DNA from: Phytoseiulus persimilis
Taxonomy: Eukaryota > Arthropoda > Arachnida > Mesostigmata > Phytoseiidae
Length of the DNA stretch: 64,000 nucleotides
Direction: 5' to 3'
NCBI GenBank assembly: GCA_037576195.1
Contig: CM075101.1
Location: 34,410,001 to 34,474,000, forward strand
Part shown: positions 20,863 to 34,412 of the stretch, piece by piece
Numbering within the stretch: the stretch's first letter is position 1
Layout of the letters: every line of letters starts with the position of its first letter
Translations under genes and position numbers: made by a program
Notes under the pieces: generated by a model
What the model was told of the DNA's origin: nothing
Databases searched by the model: none
Seen by the model: the letters and a program-made list of their open reading frames with translations, nothing else

Positions 20863-23800
20863 GATGACGAAAGCTGCCGCGCTCAGTGATTACTCCGAGA
20901 GTATCCTCGAGATCGACAAGCGGTAAGAAAGCTATCCACAGGCATCAGCCAGACTCAATGCGCTTTAGAATATACTCGAAAGCTCACGATTCCTCAGGAT
21001 TGAGAAATGTCTCGGCGACATCGAAGCTATCCTCAAGGAAGATCTTGCGTCCGAGGGCCCGAGGAGTGATTTCCTCCAATGGCGTCTCCAATACGATGCC
21101 GCCCTCATTGAAATAGAGTCTACTGACATGACATCAGCCCTCCGATCTGTGGTGAGTACCGATCCCTTCGAAGAAGAAGCAAAGAAGAACATTGCAGTTC
21201 ATAACTTTTCATGGAGTTTTCTCTTGGTTACGAGTCGATTGAGGATTGTTGCAAGGCGGCACGTGTACCCGGATGGTGAAACTATGGCTCCGCTCACGGA
21301 TTCGTGGCTCCAGTTCCCAACGCTGAACTGAAAATGCCGGTTTCTTATCTTCTCGCAGTTGGAGGAAATTCATCAGCGAGGCGACAGCATGGAATCGATC
21401 GAGGGCGCTCTCCTGCCGCTTGTCGATTACGTCAAGAGTGTGATCTCGATGCCTCCCTTGGACTCGTATCCGGCCTCGTGTCCATTCTGTCCTAACTTCA
21501 AGGCCCCGAGCGCTGCGGATCAAGAATCACTGCAGCTCTTGTCAGCCATAGGACAGCATATTGAGGCAGATCTGCTGCGAGCATGCCTCCCGGCGAAATG
21601 CGATGTCTCTCTCGACGAGCAATGCAGTTACTTCGGTTATCGACAGAAACTTGCGCTGCTGAGGAGTCTCTACGACGCAGAGCACATAAATGAACTCCAC
21701 TGGAAGTTGCGAGAGAAACAGCTTGCGAGCTTCGACTGCAGTTGCTGTGGCGACCAGTGTTTGTTTTGTTTCTTGGAAACATGCGCGAAATATTTGGCGC
21801 TGGACATGGCCCTCGTGGACTCGGGCTTGTTTCAACCCCTTCAAGTTTGTGACAAACAGCTCCACGGTCTCTACAATAAGTGCGTATTGGATTTCATCGA
21901 GGTAGGCATGCTCCCTCCGCTCTCAATTTTTTCGCGTCGATCGTCTTCTGAGGCATCAAACTCATAACAGAGCATTTCTCCTAGATCCTTCTGGACGATA
22001 AACTCGAAGAAGATCATCTGGTAGAAAATCGAAATACGTTTCGATGTCGGCTCCGCGAGAGACTCCTCGGCGTGGATTCGATTCCTCAGCTGGCTGACGA
22101 GGGCATAACACAAATTCTGCAAGACATGAACTGGTTTGACTCGCGACTGAAGTTCTACCTAGCGAAATACGCCTACGGCGACACCCATATCAGCGTCGGT
22201 GAGCACAGGACGATTTTTGCCAGAGGGTTTCCTCATCAACTGGTTAGATTTTCATTTGGAAAGTCAAAACAATCCGAGATTGCAAGTGATGTCTCGTAAC
22301 TTCAGATACGAGCTGGGTGTCCCAATCGGTGCGCAACCTCGTCTCTTCCTTGGAAACTCTGGTCCCGGGAGTCACCTCAGCTTGGCAACAATGGTCTTCG
22401 ATCCTGCCAGAACAAGAGCGCTTCAAGACTGTTCCATGTTCTATGGACGGCTCGGAACGCACTGTTCAGATTTTTGGGCCGGCTTGGGATTTCCTCCTGC
22501 ATCTCCAGAGATTCTCAGCAATCGTCGGGAAGAGCAACAGCAAATCGCTCATCGTTTCGCTCAACCATTTCCTGCACACCGGAATCGACGTCGTCACTTC
22601 GACATGCAGCGCCATAGCGAAGCGCGATGACATCGACGAGAAGACCTACGTTGCGTACAATAGCGTGGCTTACGTTCGTTCCCAGCTTGAAAAATTCCAG
22701 AACAAGTGAGCGTGACGCTTAATTGCAATAAGGTCGTTACCGACCGAAAGATTCTGATGCACTCTGCTGACAATGCCGCCTGCAGACTGCAGTTTCGTCG
22801 TGCTGGGGACGAAAAATATCGATGAGGGGAGGACGGATCTCTTAGGTTCCCGATGTTGCCGATTACAGGAATGGAGACGTCGCCGATCTTCCCGCGGGGC
22901 TCGTGCAGAGGCTGTATACAGTTGAGGACTCGCTCGAGTACCATTTGGTTTGCCATCACATAAAATGGGCTTCGAGTCCGGCGCGGCATACCCTATATGA
23001 CTTTTCGTCCATCCAGAAACCAGACATGGTGAATTATCGAGATTACCTACAACCGGGATACACGTATACTCTTCGAGAGCTCCATTGACTTAAACTCGCC
23101 TCCCCCATGCTAGGACGGATTCACATTGGCGCCAGCATCCCTTCACATGTACGTGGAGTCCTTATGTCAACAGCTTTCGGAAGTTCTCTGTCAGGTTGGC
23201 TGCCGTAAGGTGAGTTCTTGCCCACAACGCAAACTGCCATGATTCCCCGTCGTGTGATCATCGTCCAGCGGGACATCATGGGGAGAATGTTTCAGGGTGG
23301 TTACTCCAACTCCGGTGATGAGGAAATCTGCGATTCCCGAGCTGATTGTGTAATATTTAATATGGTCTCCCTGTAGGTCGTGGCTCGCGTCTGGAGTGAG
23401 CTGAGTACGATGCTATGCGCGACCTACGTCCAGGCTCGGGCGAGTGAGCAGCAGGTTGGGCTGCTATCGCGCGATATCGATGTCGTTCTTGGCACGAGTT
23501 TCAACGTCTTACTATTCATTTGCGACGGAGTTGACGAAGTTTTGGGTGTCCTGGAAGACAGCGGCGATCTGAGGAAGGTGAATGAAGATGGTTCCTAGGA
23601 ATCTGTTCTCCGACCGTCCTGCTCATGATTTACTGATCAATCGTCGAAGAACTACTCAACTTAGACTCGTTCCAGATTCGTCACATCAAAAATATCCATG
23701 CCTGCTGTGTTCTCCTGCTGAGCACGCGATACTTGAACGATTCGCCGGTTGAAGTACTCTTCCAGACGTTCAAGGGGGGTTTTCTACCAGAGAGCAAACT

Positions 23801-26390
23801 GCTGCCGGGTTTGTTCTGGGTGTCACATCTCTTCCAGAACTCATTGAGCGGAGCCTCCTTCAAAGTGGATTCAGCTCCCAACATTCTTGTTTGGATAATG
23901 CTCGAAATGATGCGTGTTCAGAAAAATTTCAACTTCGTGTCGTGTATCAAGGTAAGGAAATTCTCAGGCGCCGTTCGCTCACATTTTAGGCTGCATTTCC
24001 CATGTGAGTTTCAGGTTGATTCCGAGCTGATGCGATGTGGAACCAGGGCTATGTACCGCGGATTCCCCGATCTCCCGACGATTGAGTTTCTCTCGGAACG
24101 CCTCTTAGAGAGATTTCCACATTCAATGGGAGATTTTGGTTGAGAGGAGCGAGTCTCGGCCCGGGTCGTAAAGGAAGACTCACAGGCCGATGTCCCAATT
24201 TCAGGCTATGCGCTCTTTCAACCACATGCTCTCGATTCTTCTGGTGCGACAAGGCTGCACCGGAGGTCATCTTTCAGAAGAGGAACAAACTCGTCTCATG
24301 GACTGCGCTCTGTCTTTGGGCACCGCAAGACCTGCGTGCGAAGTTTCCCATAGCTTCGTGGGAGATATGCTCATACCCATCGTTGAGAGGCAAGCTATTC
24401 TTCCAGGCTGCGCGTTCCATTCGAATCACACTCCCCTCCCCCTAATATAGGAGCTTTGCAGTTGATCCACGGCCACCGTTTTCATTTGCAGAACGAACTC
24501 ATGGCAGGTTTTTGGCTCCGATTCATTGAATGCAAACGTGAGTGTAGGGTTGGGATACTTCCACAATTTTCGGACTGGCTTCTGATGGAACCTTGACCGT
24601 TGTGTCTGACTGTAGCAACTGAATGTAGCACCCACGGGAGCAAAAATTCAAGTTGGGTCCTTTTCCTTCCAGAGACCCTGGTGGTACAAAGTTCTACAAC
24701 GACGATTCAAGAACCCTTTCGGCAGAAGGTAGTTCGCTTAGCTGAGAGCGTCGAGTTATTGATGGCCTGGGGCACTGTGCACAAGTGTTGGGAACGATCA
24801 AGTGACCTGAATTTGACTCGAAATTGCAGTATTCTGCTGAGCATCTGCGACCTTACAATGGCGCGCTCGAAAGCTGCCAACAGCTGCAACCGTTGGAAAA
24901 ACACACTCGAAAAACTCCGCAGTTTCGTTGGAGAGAAAGTGGATGATGATTCCGACGCAGTATCAGAGGTAACAGACTCGAAGCGATCATACAACACCTA
25001 ATGGATTCACGGAACAGAAATGGTCAGCAACACTCTGTGAGCCGCTGGAGAGCGTAATTTCAAACACCGTTGCTTTGCAGGCCGATCGCATTCTACAGCA
25101 TGTGATAGATCATTTGGGCCTGGTGTCTCGGGACATTTTGGCGTGTTTCGTGGCGATGGATGACCGCAGAACTGATAACGTCAACCCGGTGCTGGATAGC
25201 ATCGGCCTCCAGTTCTTATTGAACACAGTGTGCGATTTTTTGAAAGATCCGGAATTCTTGCACGAAATGTACGGCGTCTCCGACCCCGTCATAGAGGATA
25301 ACTGTCGCCGACTCTGCGAAGTACTCCAAGAAGAAGTTTTCAGTGAAGGCAAAGGTCGCGAAACCGCTAAGTGTGTCCGAGGGAAACTTAAGGTTATCAA
25401 GAACATAATCAACAGGAACAGGTTAACACAAGATTTTTGCGGAATGAGAGGTTTCTGAAGAAGATTTCTGAGGGAGTCACACGTGTGAATCGCTCCATGT
25501 TGATCTCATTCCTGATTCGTGCATTGCAGGGATCTTCTGGCCCCTGACAGTGTAACGGGGCACAGTACGAATACGGAATTTCTAGAGCTGCCTTTGTCTG
25601 CATTCGACCATCAAATCTGGGCCCAGTTGACGTCGGAACAAGGTGATTTTCTTCTGAATCTTCTCCCTCGCTCCCATGGAAACCCTCGAATTCGGGGACG
25701 GGAGTCGAATCGGTTCATTCCTGTGACGCGATGGAAATCCCGGTCATCTTCCGGGGTACAGCGTGGAGAGTAAAAACGACAACGACCATAATTTCGTGAG
25801 CCCTGTTCCAGACTCGGCGAAACTCGATACTGTCCGTGAAATTCTAAAATGCAACGACCGCTGGTTCAGAAAAAATCTCGGGGTTGAACAGCTCGTTACA
25901 TTCGCTCAACCAGGACTAACAGGAGACCGCGAAGTCACGCTGAGAGTTTCGTGCCTTCATGAAAATCAACCACAAAACCTCGCCATCGACCCTCTCCGAA
26001 GCTATACGCTGTGGAAGGCCGGCTGCGCTGAACGATTCGACTCGTTAAAAGGTTTGGCTTTTCGTGTGATTCAGCGTTTAGTCTCTCGATGTCGTCGAGC
26101 GATGATCAGTAACGCATCATGCGGTTGGAATTCGAGGATTAAACAATCTTTCAATTTTTCAAAACGTTCTAAATCGACTTATTTATTCACTCTCAGGCCT
26201 AAACCCTCAAATCAGTAACGTCGCCGACGTGCTCTCGGAATTCAACTTCTGCGCGATTCTCCGCCATCATCCCGGGCTGGGCTCGAAAGACGAGAACGAG
26301 GAAGCTAAGGAATCCAAAATTTTACGCAGTCTCTTCCAGCTCTCGAAAATACCTGACGACGAACATTGGCAGAAGTTGACTAATTTTTGA
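20863..26390 (+). CDS. Large many-exon protein resembling human KIAA0825
   Basis: The gene starts at ATG 20863 (MTKAAALSDYSESILEIDK). It continues through about fifteen short-intron exons to a stop at 26388-26390, giving roughly 1100-1250 residues, close to human KIAA0825. The first junction restores Arg and reads IEKCLGDIEAILKEDL then FLQWRLQY, comparable with human IKHCIKEIQSEIN and FEWLTNY. About 115 residues later the exon 21359-21901 reads KLALLRSLYDAEHINELHW then KLREKQLASF, colinear with a human LQQLLFLYPESE...NKLLANL segment. Other clear exons contain VVARVWSELSTMLCATYVQ (from 23378), HIKNIHACCVLLLSTRYLN (from about 23676) and FNHMLSILLVRQGCTGGHL (from about 24209), all helical with no signal or membrane segments. 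KIAA0825 is a poorly understood protein linked to polydactyly in humans. The homology rests on remembered sequence; several middle exon joins are uncertain, notably 22700-23200, 24445-24830 and 25440-25800. A polyadenylation signal lies at 26651. Confidence 0.5.
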
Positions 26391-26650
26391 AAGTGTTTCC
26401 CCTGCCTCACACACAGGCGTTTGAGTTGAGTTACGCTCCTAGGGAACTAGTCACGAGGTGATGGCAGTGCCGCCATTTCAGATGTGATCTCGATTCCGCG
26501 AATGACACACAACTGTTGGTGGAAATCTGACCGTTTCGAGCTGGAACTGCCCTGTAATTTCTCTGCTTCACTTACCGATAGAAGCTCCCGGCATGTTCCT
26601 TCACGCTACACAGCTCGGTGGAGGAAGGGACTCGAACTGCCGGAACAATG

Positions 26651-26656
26651 AATAAA
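26651..26656 (+). terminator. Polyadenylation signal for the KIAA0825-like gene
   Basis: AATAAA lies about 260 bp beyond the last stop codon of the plus-strand gene, in the matching orientation. Confidence 0.4.
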
Positions 26657-26699
26657 ATGTTGAAGTTTTGGTTACACGGTGCGGTTGCTTGTATTCTAT

Positions 26700-27900
26700 A
26701 ATATATCTTGTTGGTGCCAGCTCCCGAGTGTTTTAGCATTCTTCAACATTTTCATACCCACGACGCAGTGGCTAGGAGCAGATACCCACTGCGATTCAGA
26801 ATGATACCACGACCTGCAGAATCCCCACCGGTTATGCCAATGGCGACTCCGATGAATTTAGACCCTGTTAGAGCAGAGCCGCATGTAAACTTTCACATCT
26901 AGGCTTACTAAGCCTTCGTCAGCAAACTTTCGATCGACGGGGAGACTCCGCCACGATATCTTCATGTGTCATTTCCAATGAATCGTCTTTTTGCGAAGCT
27001 CAAGCTCGGTGGGAGTGATCCATTTTGTTTCTGATGAAACCTTCCATGAGAGTTTCCTTGTTTTTTTGATACCTACATTTGATTCAGGTGACCTATCGGT
27101 ACAGGGTTTCGGCGGCCACTTCGCAAGTCCGCCCCTGGAGAATAGGCTGGATTATAAGAGACACACGAAGGAGAAATCCAAGGTTCGGCTCAGCCATGGA
27201 GAACGTCATTTAGATAAAATTTCGAGACCATAAACTTTGGAAGTTTCCTTGGCACACAATTCCATATCTGCTATCTTCCATCCTGCGCGGGCTCGGAGGG
27301 CGGTCACGTGCATACCGCAAAATTTTCAGCTCATTATGAGTGAACCTTGTTGTTGCAGTAGACACATTGACAGATTTTTGGAGAACTGGGATCATGCTCT
27401 CAAGAAATTATGGGAAATCACAGGCAGGACAGGTTCGAAACAGTCGCCGATTCTCCCACGCGCGAGCCCGTCATCCAAAAGCTGGACGAATATCCCATGA
27501 ACTTCTCTGTCAGAATTTGTGTGAACAGGAGATCCAAGTCATTTTTTTCTCTTGTACTCATCTAAGCTAAGTATTCTGAACAGTCTTAATCTGCATAATT
27601 TCTAACATCTGATTCCTGATGTTCGACGCGCAAGGCGAATAAATGATTCGTGTTTCTGTTCTGACGCCCCTACTCAACTTGGATTCCAAATGCATTCACG
27701 CAGTAACAACTCAGTGATGCAAAGGGTGCCAATGTAACTTTTATAATTATGGTCATTGTAGTCAAATCGATTGTGGTTATAATATAACGGTAGTGGGCAT
27801 CGTTTTATCTTTAGCCAATAAAAAATTCTAATAAAATTCCACGCGCTGCAGTCGCGGCAGCCTGTCTGGCTAGCTGCCTGCTTGCCTGCCAGACAAGTGA
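26700..27900. other. Small unassigned frames
   Basis: A minus-strand piece near 26770-26880 reads FIGVAIGITGGDSAGRGII, hydrophobic and glycine-rich, after a possible acceptor. A plus-strand ATG at 27338 opens a 57-codon frame (MSEPCCCSRHIDRFLENWD) with a Cys triplet. Neither is long enough nor similar enough to anything known to call. From 27700 on the sequence becomes A/T-rich and non-coding. Confidence 0.2.
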
Positions 27901-28194
27901 GCGAACGAGCACCCAGGCAAGCCCGGAGGACGGAGAGGTAGACAGTAGAAGGAGCCGGAGGGAATACTCGATGTTTTTTGTTCACTTAACTTCTCGTACG
28001 CCAGGCAGCAAGGTATCAACGACAAATTAATTGACAGCTATGTTTGTTGTCGTCGGAACAATGTCATGAAAACGTATTTCCGATGCTTCTCTCGGCAAGG
28101 CTCCGCCGACGTCGCGATGACTGAGGAGACATCCGCTACATACATAACGTAGATACGCATCCGACAAAGCGGGTATAGAACGCTTCCGACGTCC

Positions 28195-28310
28195 AGACCT
28201 AGAGACTGACTGACTGTCGGGCAGACGTACAGACCGGCCGACAAACAGACGGACAGACTGACGGACGGGCCGACAGACAGACTCATAGACCGACGGGCGT
28301 ACACCCTCCC
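28195..28310. repeat. Degenerate GACG/GACA tetranucleotide repeat
   Basis: Runs of GACAGACGGACAGACTGACG-type units, decayed but keeping a 4-bp period, followed directly by an alternating TA-rich tract. Confidence 0.6.
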
Positions 28311-28327
28311 TGAACATACATACTCAG

Positions 28328-28370
28328 CTGATACATATATACATATATATGTAGACAGGATATATATGTC
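28328..28370. repeat. TA-rich dinucleotide tract
   Basis: Imperfect (TA)n with CATATATA blocks broken by a short GTAGACAGG insert. Confidence 0.6.
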
Positions 28371-30999
28371 CCTAAGCCACGCCCATCGAGCCAATGGCAA
28401 GGGAATAGGCGGCGCTTCGGCCGCTGCTGCTCAGTCGTCGCGCTCGTCGCCAGGACTCGAACAGAACACAAACTATGATTTTATGCCGCCACAGCCGCTG
28501 TGATTCTTGTGCTAGAAAATAATTTGTGTGTGTCGTCCTTCCATTTCGATGCGCTACTGCTCCTACTACTGCTACTACTGCCGCTGCTAGTGGTTTGTTG
28601 TCGGTTCAGGATGCGAAGTTGTCCTGACGGAGGAATCCATTCCCGAATTGGCCACTTCGTGTGGCGTGCCAATCGACTCCCTCTAGTGAACGACGAACAG
28701 TGAAAACGGAACACACAGATCAGCAGCGCCCGTCTCAGAAGACTTGATGGATCTTCGACTCGACCCAGAGCCCTGAGGAGCTTCGACAAGAAGTTTCGAC
28801 TCGTTTTCGTAAGGAGCGTCTTTCATCAAGTGCTCATACTCGAGGAAGATCTGACGGACCAGCGGTTGTGTGCGTCAGAATCGAATGCGACGTTTCGCCC
28901 TTCGTTTTCTTGAAGCCCCGAAGCATCGCGAGACAGAGCTCGCAGTCGAAGCGGTTTGTGGAGGAACCCGACGAGCAGGCTCGTCACACAGGGAAGGAAG
29001 AGCGAAGGAGCTAGCTTCAAAGGAAAACGTGCAGAAATTCTTCAAAGCAGCGTTGGAGATTCTTCGCATCGGCATGTAAAATCGCCTGCGTTCCTTCACT
29101 TAGACTGTCCTTTGTGCTTCCTCTTGAAAGGAATCCGCGCCACTTCATCCGTAGTGGTGCTCCCCTCGAAGATCAGGAGGATTCGTCTGCTTGTTCGCTC
29201 GCTTGCTTGTCTAGTTCGGCGAGTGAAGCCTTCAACCTAATATAGATCCTGGAGGACTGGGCATTAAGAAGAGTGTCTTGCTAGAAGATTCACTTCTGAA
29301 GTAGTAGAAGTGGAGAGAATCGAGGTGCATCGGAGTCGTGAGAAAATCCATCGAAATACGAGGAGAACAACAAGAGCAGAGGAAATTCATCGCGACTAGT
29401 TTCGTCAAGTCGGTTCTCGTGATAGCGAGTGATTTGTATCGGCTGTACCGCCGTTGCTTTTCGTGTCATCTGGTTTAAGGGACATCATCGGGCCAATCAT
29501 CATCTGGATGTATGTGAGTATCTCCAGCCCCCACGTGCATGTTCGAGGAACTCGGAGCCGGGAATCTGAGCTGCAGATCGGGGTGGCGGCTGCAAACTAT
29601 CTATTTTCCGATGGCTCCATCTAAGAGCAACTTCTATCTATCTTGGACGGGATGTCTCGACCTCTCTACCTCGGAAGACGGATCAAATATCCGAATCCTC
29701 ACTAGCTCAAGAACATGTAGAATTATACACTGCGGTTCCACCACTGCCTGCGGTGGAGGATTTGGCACGGAAGCTCTCTAACAATATGAGTCCGCGAGAT
29801 TCCGGTTTCGCTGCAACTCTCTGAAAACTCTCAGAATGATTGGAAGCGCTCTTTATCGGACGTCTTCCGTTTTTGGGAACTCCCTGAACTGAAAGCGTGC
29901 TTGTTTGATGCATTCGAGCAAGATAAAACTTGATTGCAACGGAAAGTTATCCCGTATTCGTCCGTGGCGTTCAGCTCATTCATGGCACCACGAATACTAC
30001 CATGACTCGACGCAATGCATCGATAACAATTCAGGGAATCTCAGTTCGGGGATGAGGTCCGCTTAGTGAGCGTGCCTGACATGTATCGTTCTTCCAGCCG
30101 ACGATAAGCACTCGAGGCGAGCGGCTCGAAAAGCGTCGGAACACTCATTCCAGAAGTCGACATCCCGGGAAAAGCTGAGGATTTCGAATTCGGAAAAGAG
30201 GAAGGCTTTGTTTAGCTGAGCTCGCCGACAACGCAGTCCGAGAGATTTGGCGAAGTCGCTCTTGAAGAACCTAAAGAGCTCTACGAACAGAGGGAAGAGG
30301 GAGGTCGGGGGTAACGACCGGATACTCGGAGGGAAAGAAAGCAATGGGGCTTGTGGCATCAAGTTCCCTCTGAAGATTGGTCTGAATGATCGCACAGTTT
30401 ATCCGCTGCGGCTGAACGATTATTCATTGCCCTTGTCCCAGATTAGCATCGAAACTCTTTCCGGTTCAGGGGCTTCCACTCACTTCCAGCTGTGCAATCG
30501 ATACATCCTGTCAGAATAACAAAACACTTGCGGTGTTCCCTCAAAAGATGAACGCTGCCGAATGGTCCCCATACTTTCGCTGCGAACCGAGGATCAGGAG
30601 CAAAGCGCCGAATCTTCACCTACAGAGTTTTGCCTGCCCCCCTTCGAAAGCAAACGCGGAGGTCCCGTTTTTTACCGGAACCCTCATTTCCTCGCTCTGA
30701 TTGTACCTCGGGCGATGTCTATCTGAGAGTTTCTCACTTTTCCCCCAGAAGACCCGTCTTCCCTTGAACAGCGCATGGGAGAAGTCTCCAACGCCTTAAC
30801 AAGGCCCTCGCTCCGAGGAAATGGATTGATTAATTAGATTATAAGATGAGGGGCCTTCCTAGTTCCTCTTCTTGGAGGTTGGTACCTCACCCAACGGGCA
30901 ATCTTGTTAATAGATGTTTATGCGAACAAGAAGGCCGACCGGTCCCACGCTGTCTTTGTTGGCTCGGCCAGTCACTGGCTGCTTAGTTTTGGTTCGCAT

Positions 31000-31220
31000 A
31001 TCTGTCTGTCTGTATATCTGCCTGCCTGCCTGCCACTCGGTCGCTATGTTCCTTTCTCCTGATCGAGGCTTCTGCTGCCTGTCGCGCATCAGGCCTCAAG
31101 GCAGGCTCCGGAGCGGGCCCCATTTTATTACGAGTCGTCCGTTCGTCCGTCCGTCCGAGAATCAGTCTGTCGTTCCGTATTGCTGGCTGGCAGTCGGTCG
31201 GTCGGTTGCTTCGTTTGGTC
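31000..31220. repeat. CTGT/CTGC and GTCC/GTCG tetranucleotide repeats
   Basis: Blocks of CTGTCTGTCTGT, CTGCCTGCCTGCC, GTCCGTCCGTCC and GTCGGTCGGTCGG separated by 20-80 bp of ordinary sequence; a related block recurs at 31420-31470. Confidence 0.65.
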
Positions 31221-32496
31221 GTCCAGTTAGTCAGCGAACAGCAAAGTCTTCAGACAAATCCCCGCCGAGAAAACTCGTCCCACGGTCGATCGTCGGTTGG
31301 ACGAACGAAGCGGGTTAGCTTACCATAAGAAGAGCAGCCGCGGCCGCTCTTCGTTTCTTTCCTTCGCATAAGGAAGAATTCGAGAGGCGGTCTTCGTTCG
31401 TGCTCGCGGGCTTGCCGACAAACTTGCCTGCCTGTCTGTCTCGTTGCTTGCCTGCCTTCCTTACGGCCTGCCGATGGGTCGATCGGTTTGGCGATCCGGT
31501 CGATTCTGGTTGGTCCGTTGGGTTCTCGGATCGCCCCGAAAAGCCGAACTGGGGATCAGTCTGAAAACAGCGGGGATTCTCTGATGAATGTTTTCGAATA
31601 AGTCTCAGAAACGAGAACCTTATGTCACAGTCAACCAAGCTCTGACTCCTCCATCGGTGACGCTGGATCCTAGAGAAACGTAGGGACGAGACCGAGCTCT
31701 CGTGAATCACCCCGCGCTGGAGAAAACACGGACTATGGAAAGACTTCACGCAAACTCCACGCAAACGCAAACTCTCAATTACTTGACGATGAGATCAGGG
31801 AATCGTCCACGTTCACATTTTCGAGGTGACATCTCATTCAAACCGTCGTGAGGCTCAGCTCTTGGCGTTTCTCGGGAAAACGGTAGAAAGATGATCATTC
31901 CATGCCAACAACAAGTTCAACGTCTATTTCATTCTGAGAAACGACCCGCACAACTAAATAGGAAGAGGGAAAGCAGCGGCAGCAGCCAGCGCAACAGACG
32001 CGTGTAACATATTTCATTCTAGCAGCGGGAACTCTGTTGTTGTCTTAATACAGGTCTTTCAGTGAGGTAGTTTCTGTCGCCTTCTTGTTCTTCTCGAAAA
32101 TGCACCGGCTATCTTGCTGGATGGCTCGCAGTCCCCCGCACTGCAAGGATCAAATATCGAGATCGCGACGCGAACATATCTAGTGAGCATGGAGCGTACT
32201 CATTAGAAAATAGGATCCGTCACCCTGAAAACCAGCCTCTCGCACGGTTCCAGCCCTATTCTCCTCTGAGGGATCAGTCAGAGATAGGTTTTCGAGCATT
32301 CCGGAACGCAGAATGGAAGTATTGAGAAAAATGATTCTGCGCTGTCCGAATGATAGGTCAGCTCGGTTACCTATGCCAAATCTTCCGGGTCAAACCTCTT
32401 CGGTGTTAAAGGGACCCCTCCACACTCCACGTTGTTGCAGTCTTGTGCGTTTCCTGAGGGAATCAGCTTGCTTGCCAGACTCTGGGGTTAGATAAG

Positions 32497-33423
32497 GTGA
32501 CTAGTGGTCATGACGGCCGCCGCGGTAGAAGCCGCCGCCGCCGCAGCAGCACAGGGCTCATAAAGACGTCTATTAAAGTTTATTGCAACTACAAACCCCT
32601 GACGGCCAGTCGGGCTGTAACAACACAGAAAGCGAAATTCCAAATATTTTCCCACAACGACAATTCGCCCGCCGTTTTTTGCGAAATTTTTGAAAGCGAT
32701 ACTCCTCGTTTCCTCGAGGATCGCCCTTTCCATGCGTCTCGCTCAACTCGAGCATACATCAGCTTGCGTTCTGACGCTTCCACTCGACGTGCTAAGCCGA
32801 GGATCTCGTCACACGCGCGCTGGGCCGATGCCTGGTCGAGTGATCGAATAAATGAAGGTTCGCATGGCCTCTCATTTCCGGGCGATAACTTTCGGATCCT
32901 TCGGAAAGAGAATGGGAGCCGCAACTTAGTTCCGATCTCCCCGTGGTTAAGATTGACGCGGACGTTTGTCACTTCGTTTGACTGTTTCACGATGTCGTGT
33001 CTTGATTGGCACACGACTTGCTTGTCAGCTGTCCCATCGATCTCCGAACAAGAGGAGGAAGAGTCGCTCCCCGAATATGCTGATGCTGTCTACTGTTGCT
33101 CGTCTGTCCTTTCTCTTTTCCGAAGGTATTCGGTTATTCACCACAAGAGGTCTACGAGAACCACTGGCTCTCTTCTCGAGAAATTCTTAGAGGGACAACC
33201 TCCTCCCGAGCTCTCGCAGCTTCCGAGAGAGGGAGCAGTCCATTTGGCTCGTCATTCAAGGCTCGGAAAAAAAATCGACTTGAACAGCCTCATCGTGCAC
33301 AAATGCTCAGCCGTGATGTCAGACGCGAATTGCGCATCTCTGGGCCGGTCATGCGCAGAAACACACGGCGTTCGAATGATCCCGCTCCCCGACATATTTG
33401 CTCATATCCCGGCGCAGAGGTGA
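32497..33423 (+). other. Long open frame of 308 codons, no known domain
   Basis: This is the longest uninterrupted open frame in the window, in an otherwise gene-poor region. It does not begin with ATG (GTG at 32497); the first well-placed internal Met is near 32992 (MSCLDWHTTCLSAVPS). It starts with an Arg-rich patch from a GCC-rich microsatellite (RRGRSRRRRSS). It later contains SISEQEEEESLPEYADAVY and FLEGQPPPELSQLPREGAV. Composition is rich in Ser and Arg with little predicted hydrophobic core. The opposite strand has a 141-codon frame at 32589-33014. It could be an exon, or a stop-poor chance frame. Confidence 0.3.
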
Positions 33424-34375
33424 TCCTCGATCGTTTCCCTCGGAAATAGACGAGAAACGCAGGCTGACATTTTTTCGTGGGGATTAAGTCTCATGCAAAT
33501 AATGTACAACGGCGAGAACATCAACGTGCTTTGGTCTGGAATCGAAACATTGTTACAGCCGGAGGACTCTGAATCCAAACTGGCTCTGATGTCACCTGGA
33601 ATTTTATGTTCTCCTGGTTTCGGAAAACGGGCGAGAAAGAGCGAGCCTGTTCTGAGAAATCGAATCCGCGCCTGGAGCAAAGCCGACACAACAACTTCGT
33701 GATATCGGCAACGCCAGGCAAAGTCGGTCCATCAGCGGCGACAACTGCAGCAACAAGAAGACCGAAACTCAGCTCCTTCCATAAATATGTGTGGGTCGCT
33801 TCTTTCTGGAATTTTCAAAACGCTGCTTCGTCCTCGGTCACGAATAGTAGCCGTTGAGAGAAAGCGGGAGATCCAAGAATTCTCGAGGGAGCTTTCCGGT
33901 CGAACAATTACCTTTTCTGCGGTGGCCGGTGGGTCAGCCCTGCTGACGTGGCCTCATCGAAACCGTTGCGTGTGACTACGTAACGTCGGCATCTCAGAAA
34001 GAGCTTGAGACTGACTGAAATCTCCGCGCGTCGTGCGACTCGTTTGGGCTGTAAAGGGGCGATGACGCTGTGTTGAGTTCTCCCAGTACTATAACCAAGC
34101 TGAACGAAAGAAAAACATCTTCAGGAACCGAACCCACAGCAGCGTCGTCGACGACAACAAACGTCGCAGCGTTCTCTGGTTCGACACACAAATACTCTTC
34201 TACGGCAGAAGAAGTCACAACTGGCTTTGGCTTGATCGGAGAAAAGCGAGAACTGACGAAACCCGCGATAGCGAGAGAAAAGTTGAAACATGCCTTAGAA
34301 TAACAGTTGGTCAACGGAGCGTTTCTCTAGAGGGAATCTCGGGGCATGGTGAGATGTATTGAGCGGACAGACGGA

Positions 34376-34412
34376 CAATCGGTCGGTCGGTCGGTCGGTG
34401 GGACGGATGGAT
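34376..34412. repeat. (CGGT)n microsatellite
   Basis: Five near-perfect CGGT units flanked by GACGGA-type units of the same 4-bp period. Confidence 0.7.
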
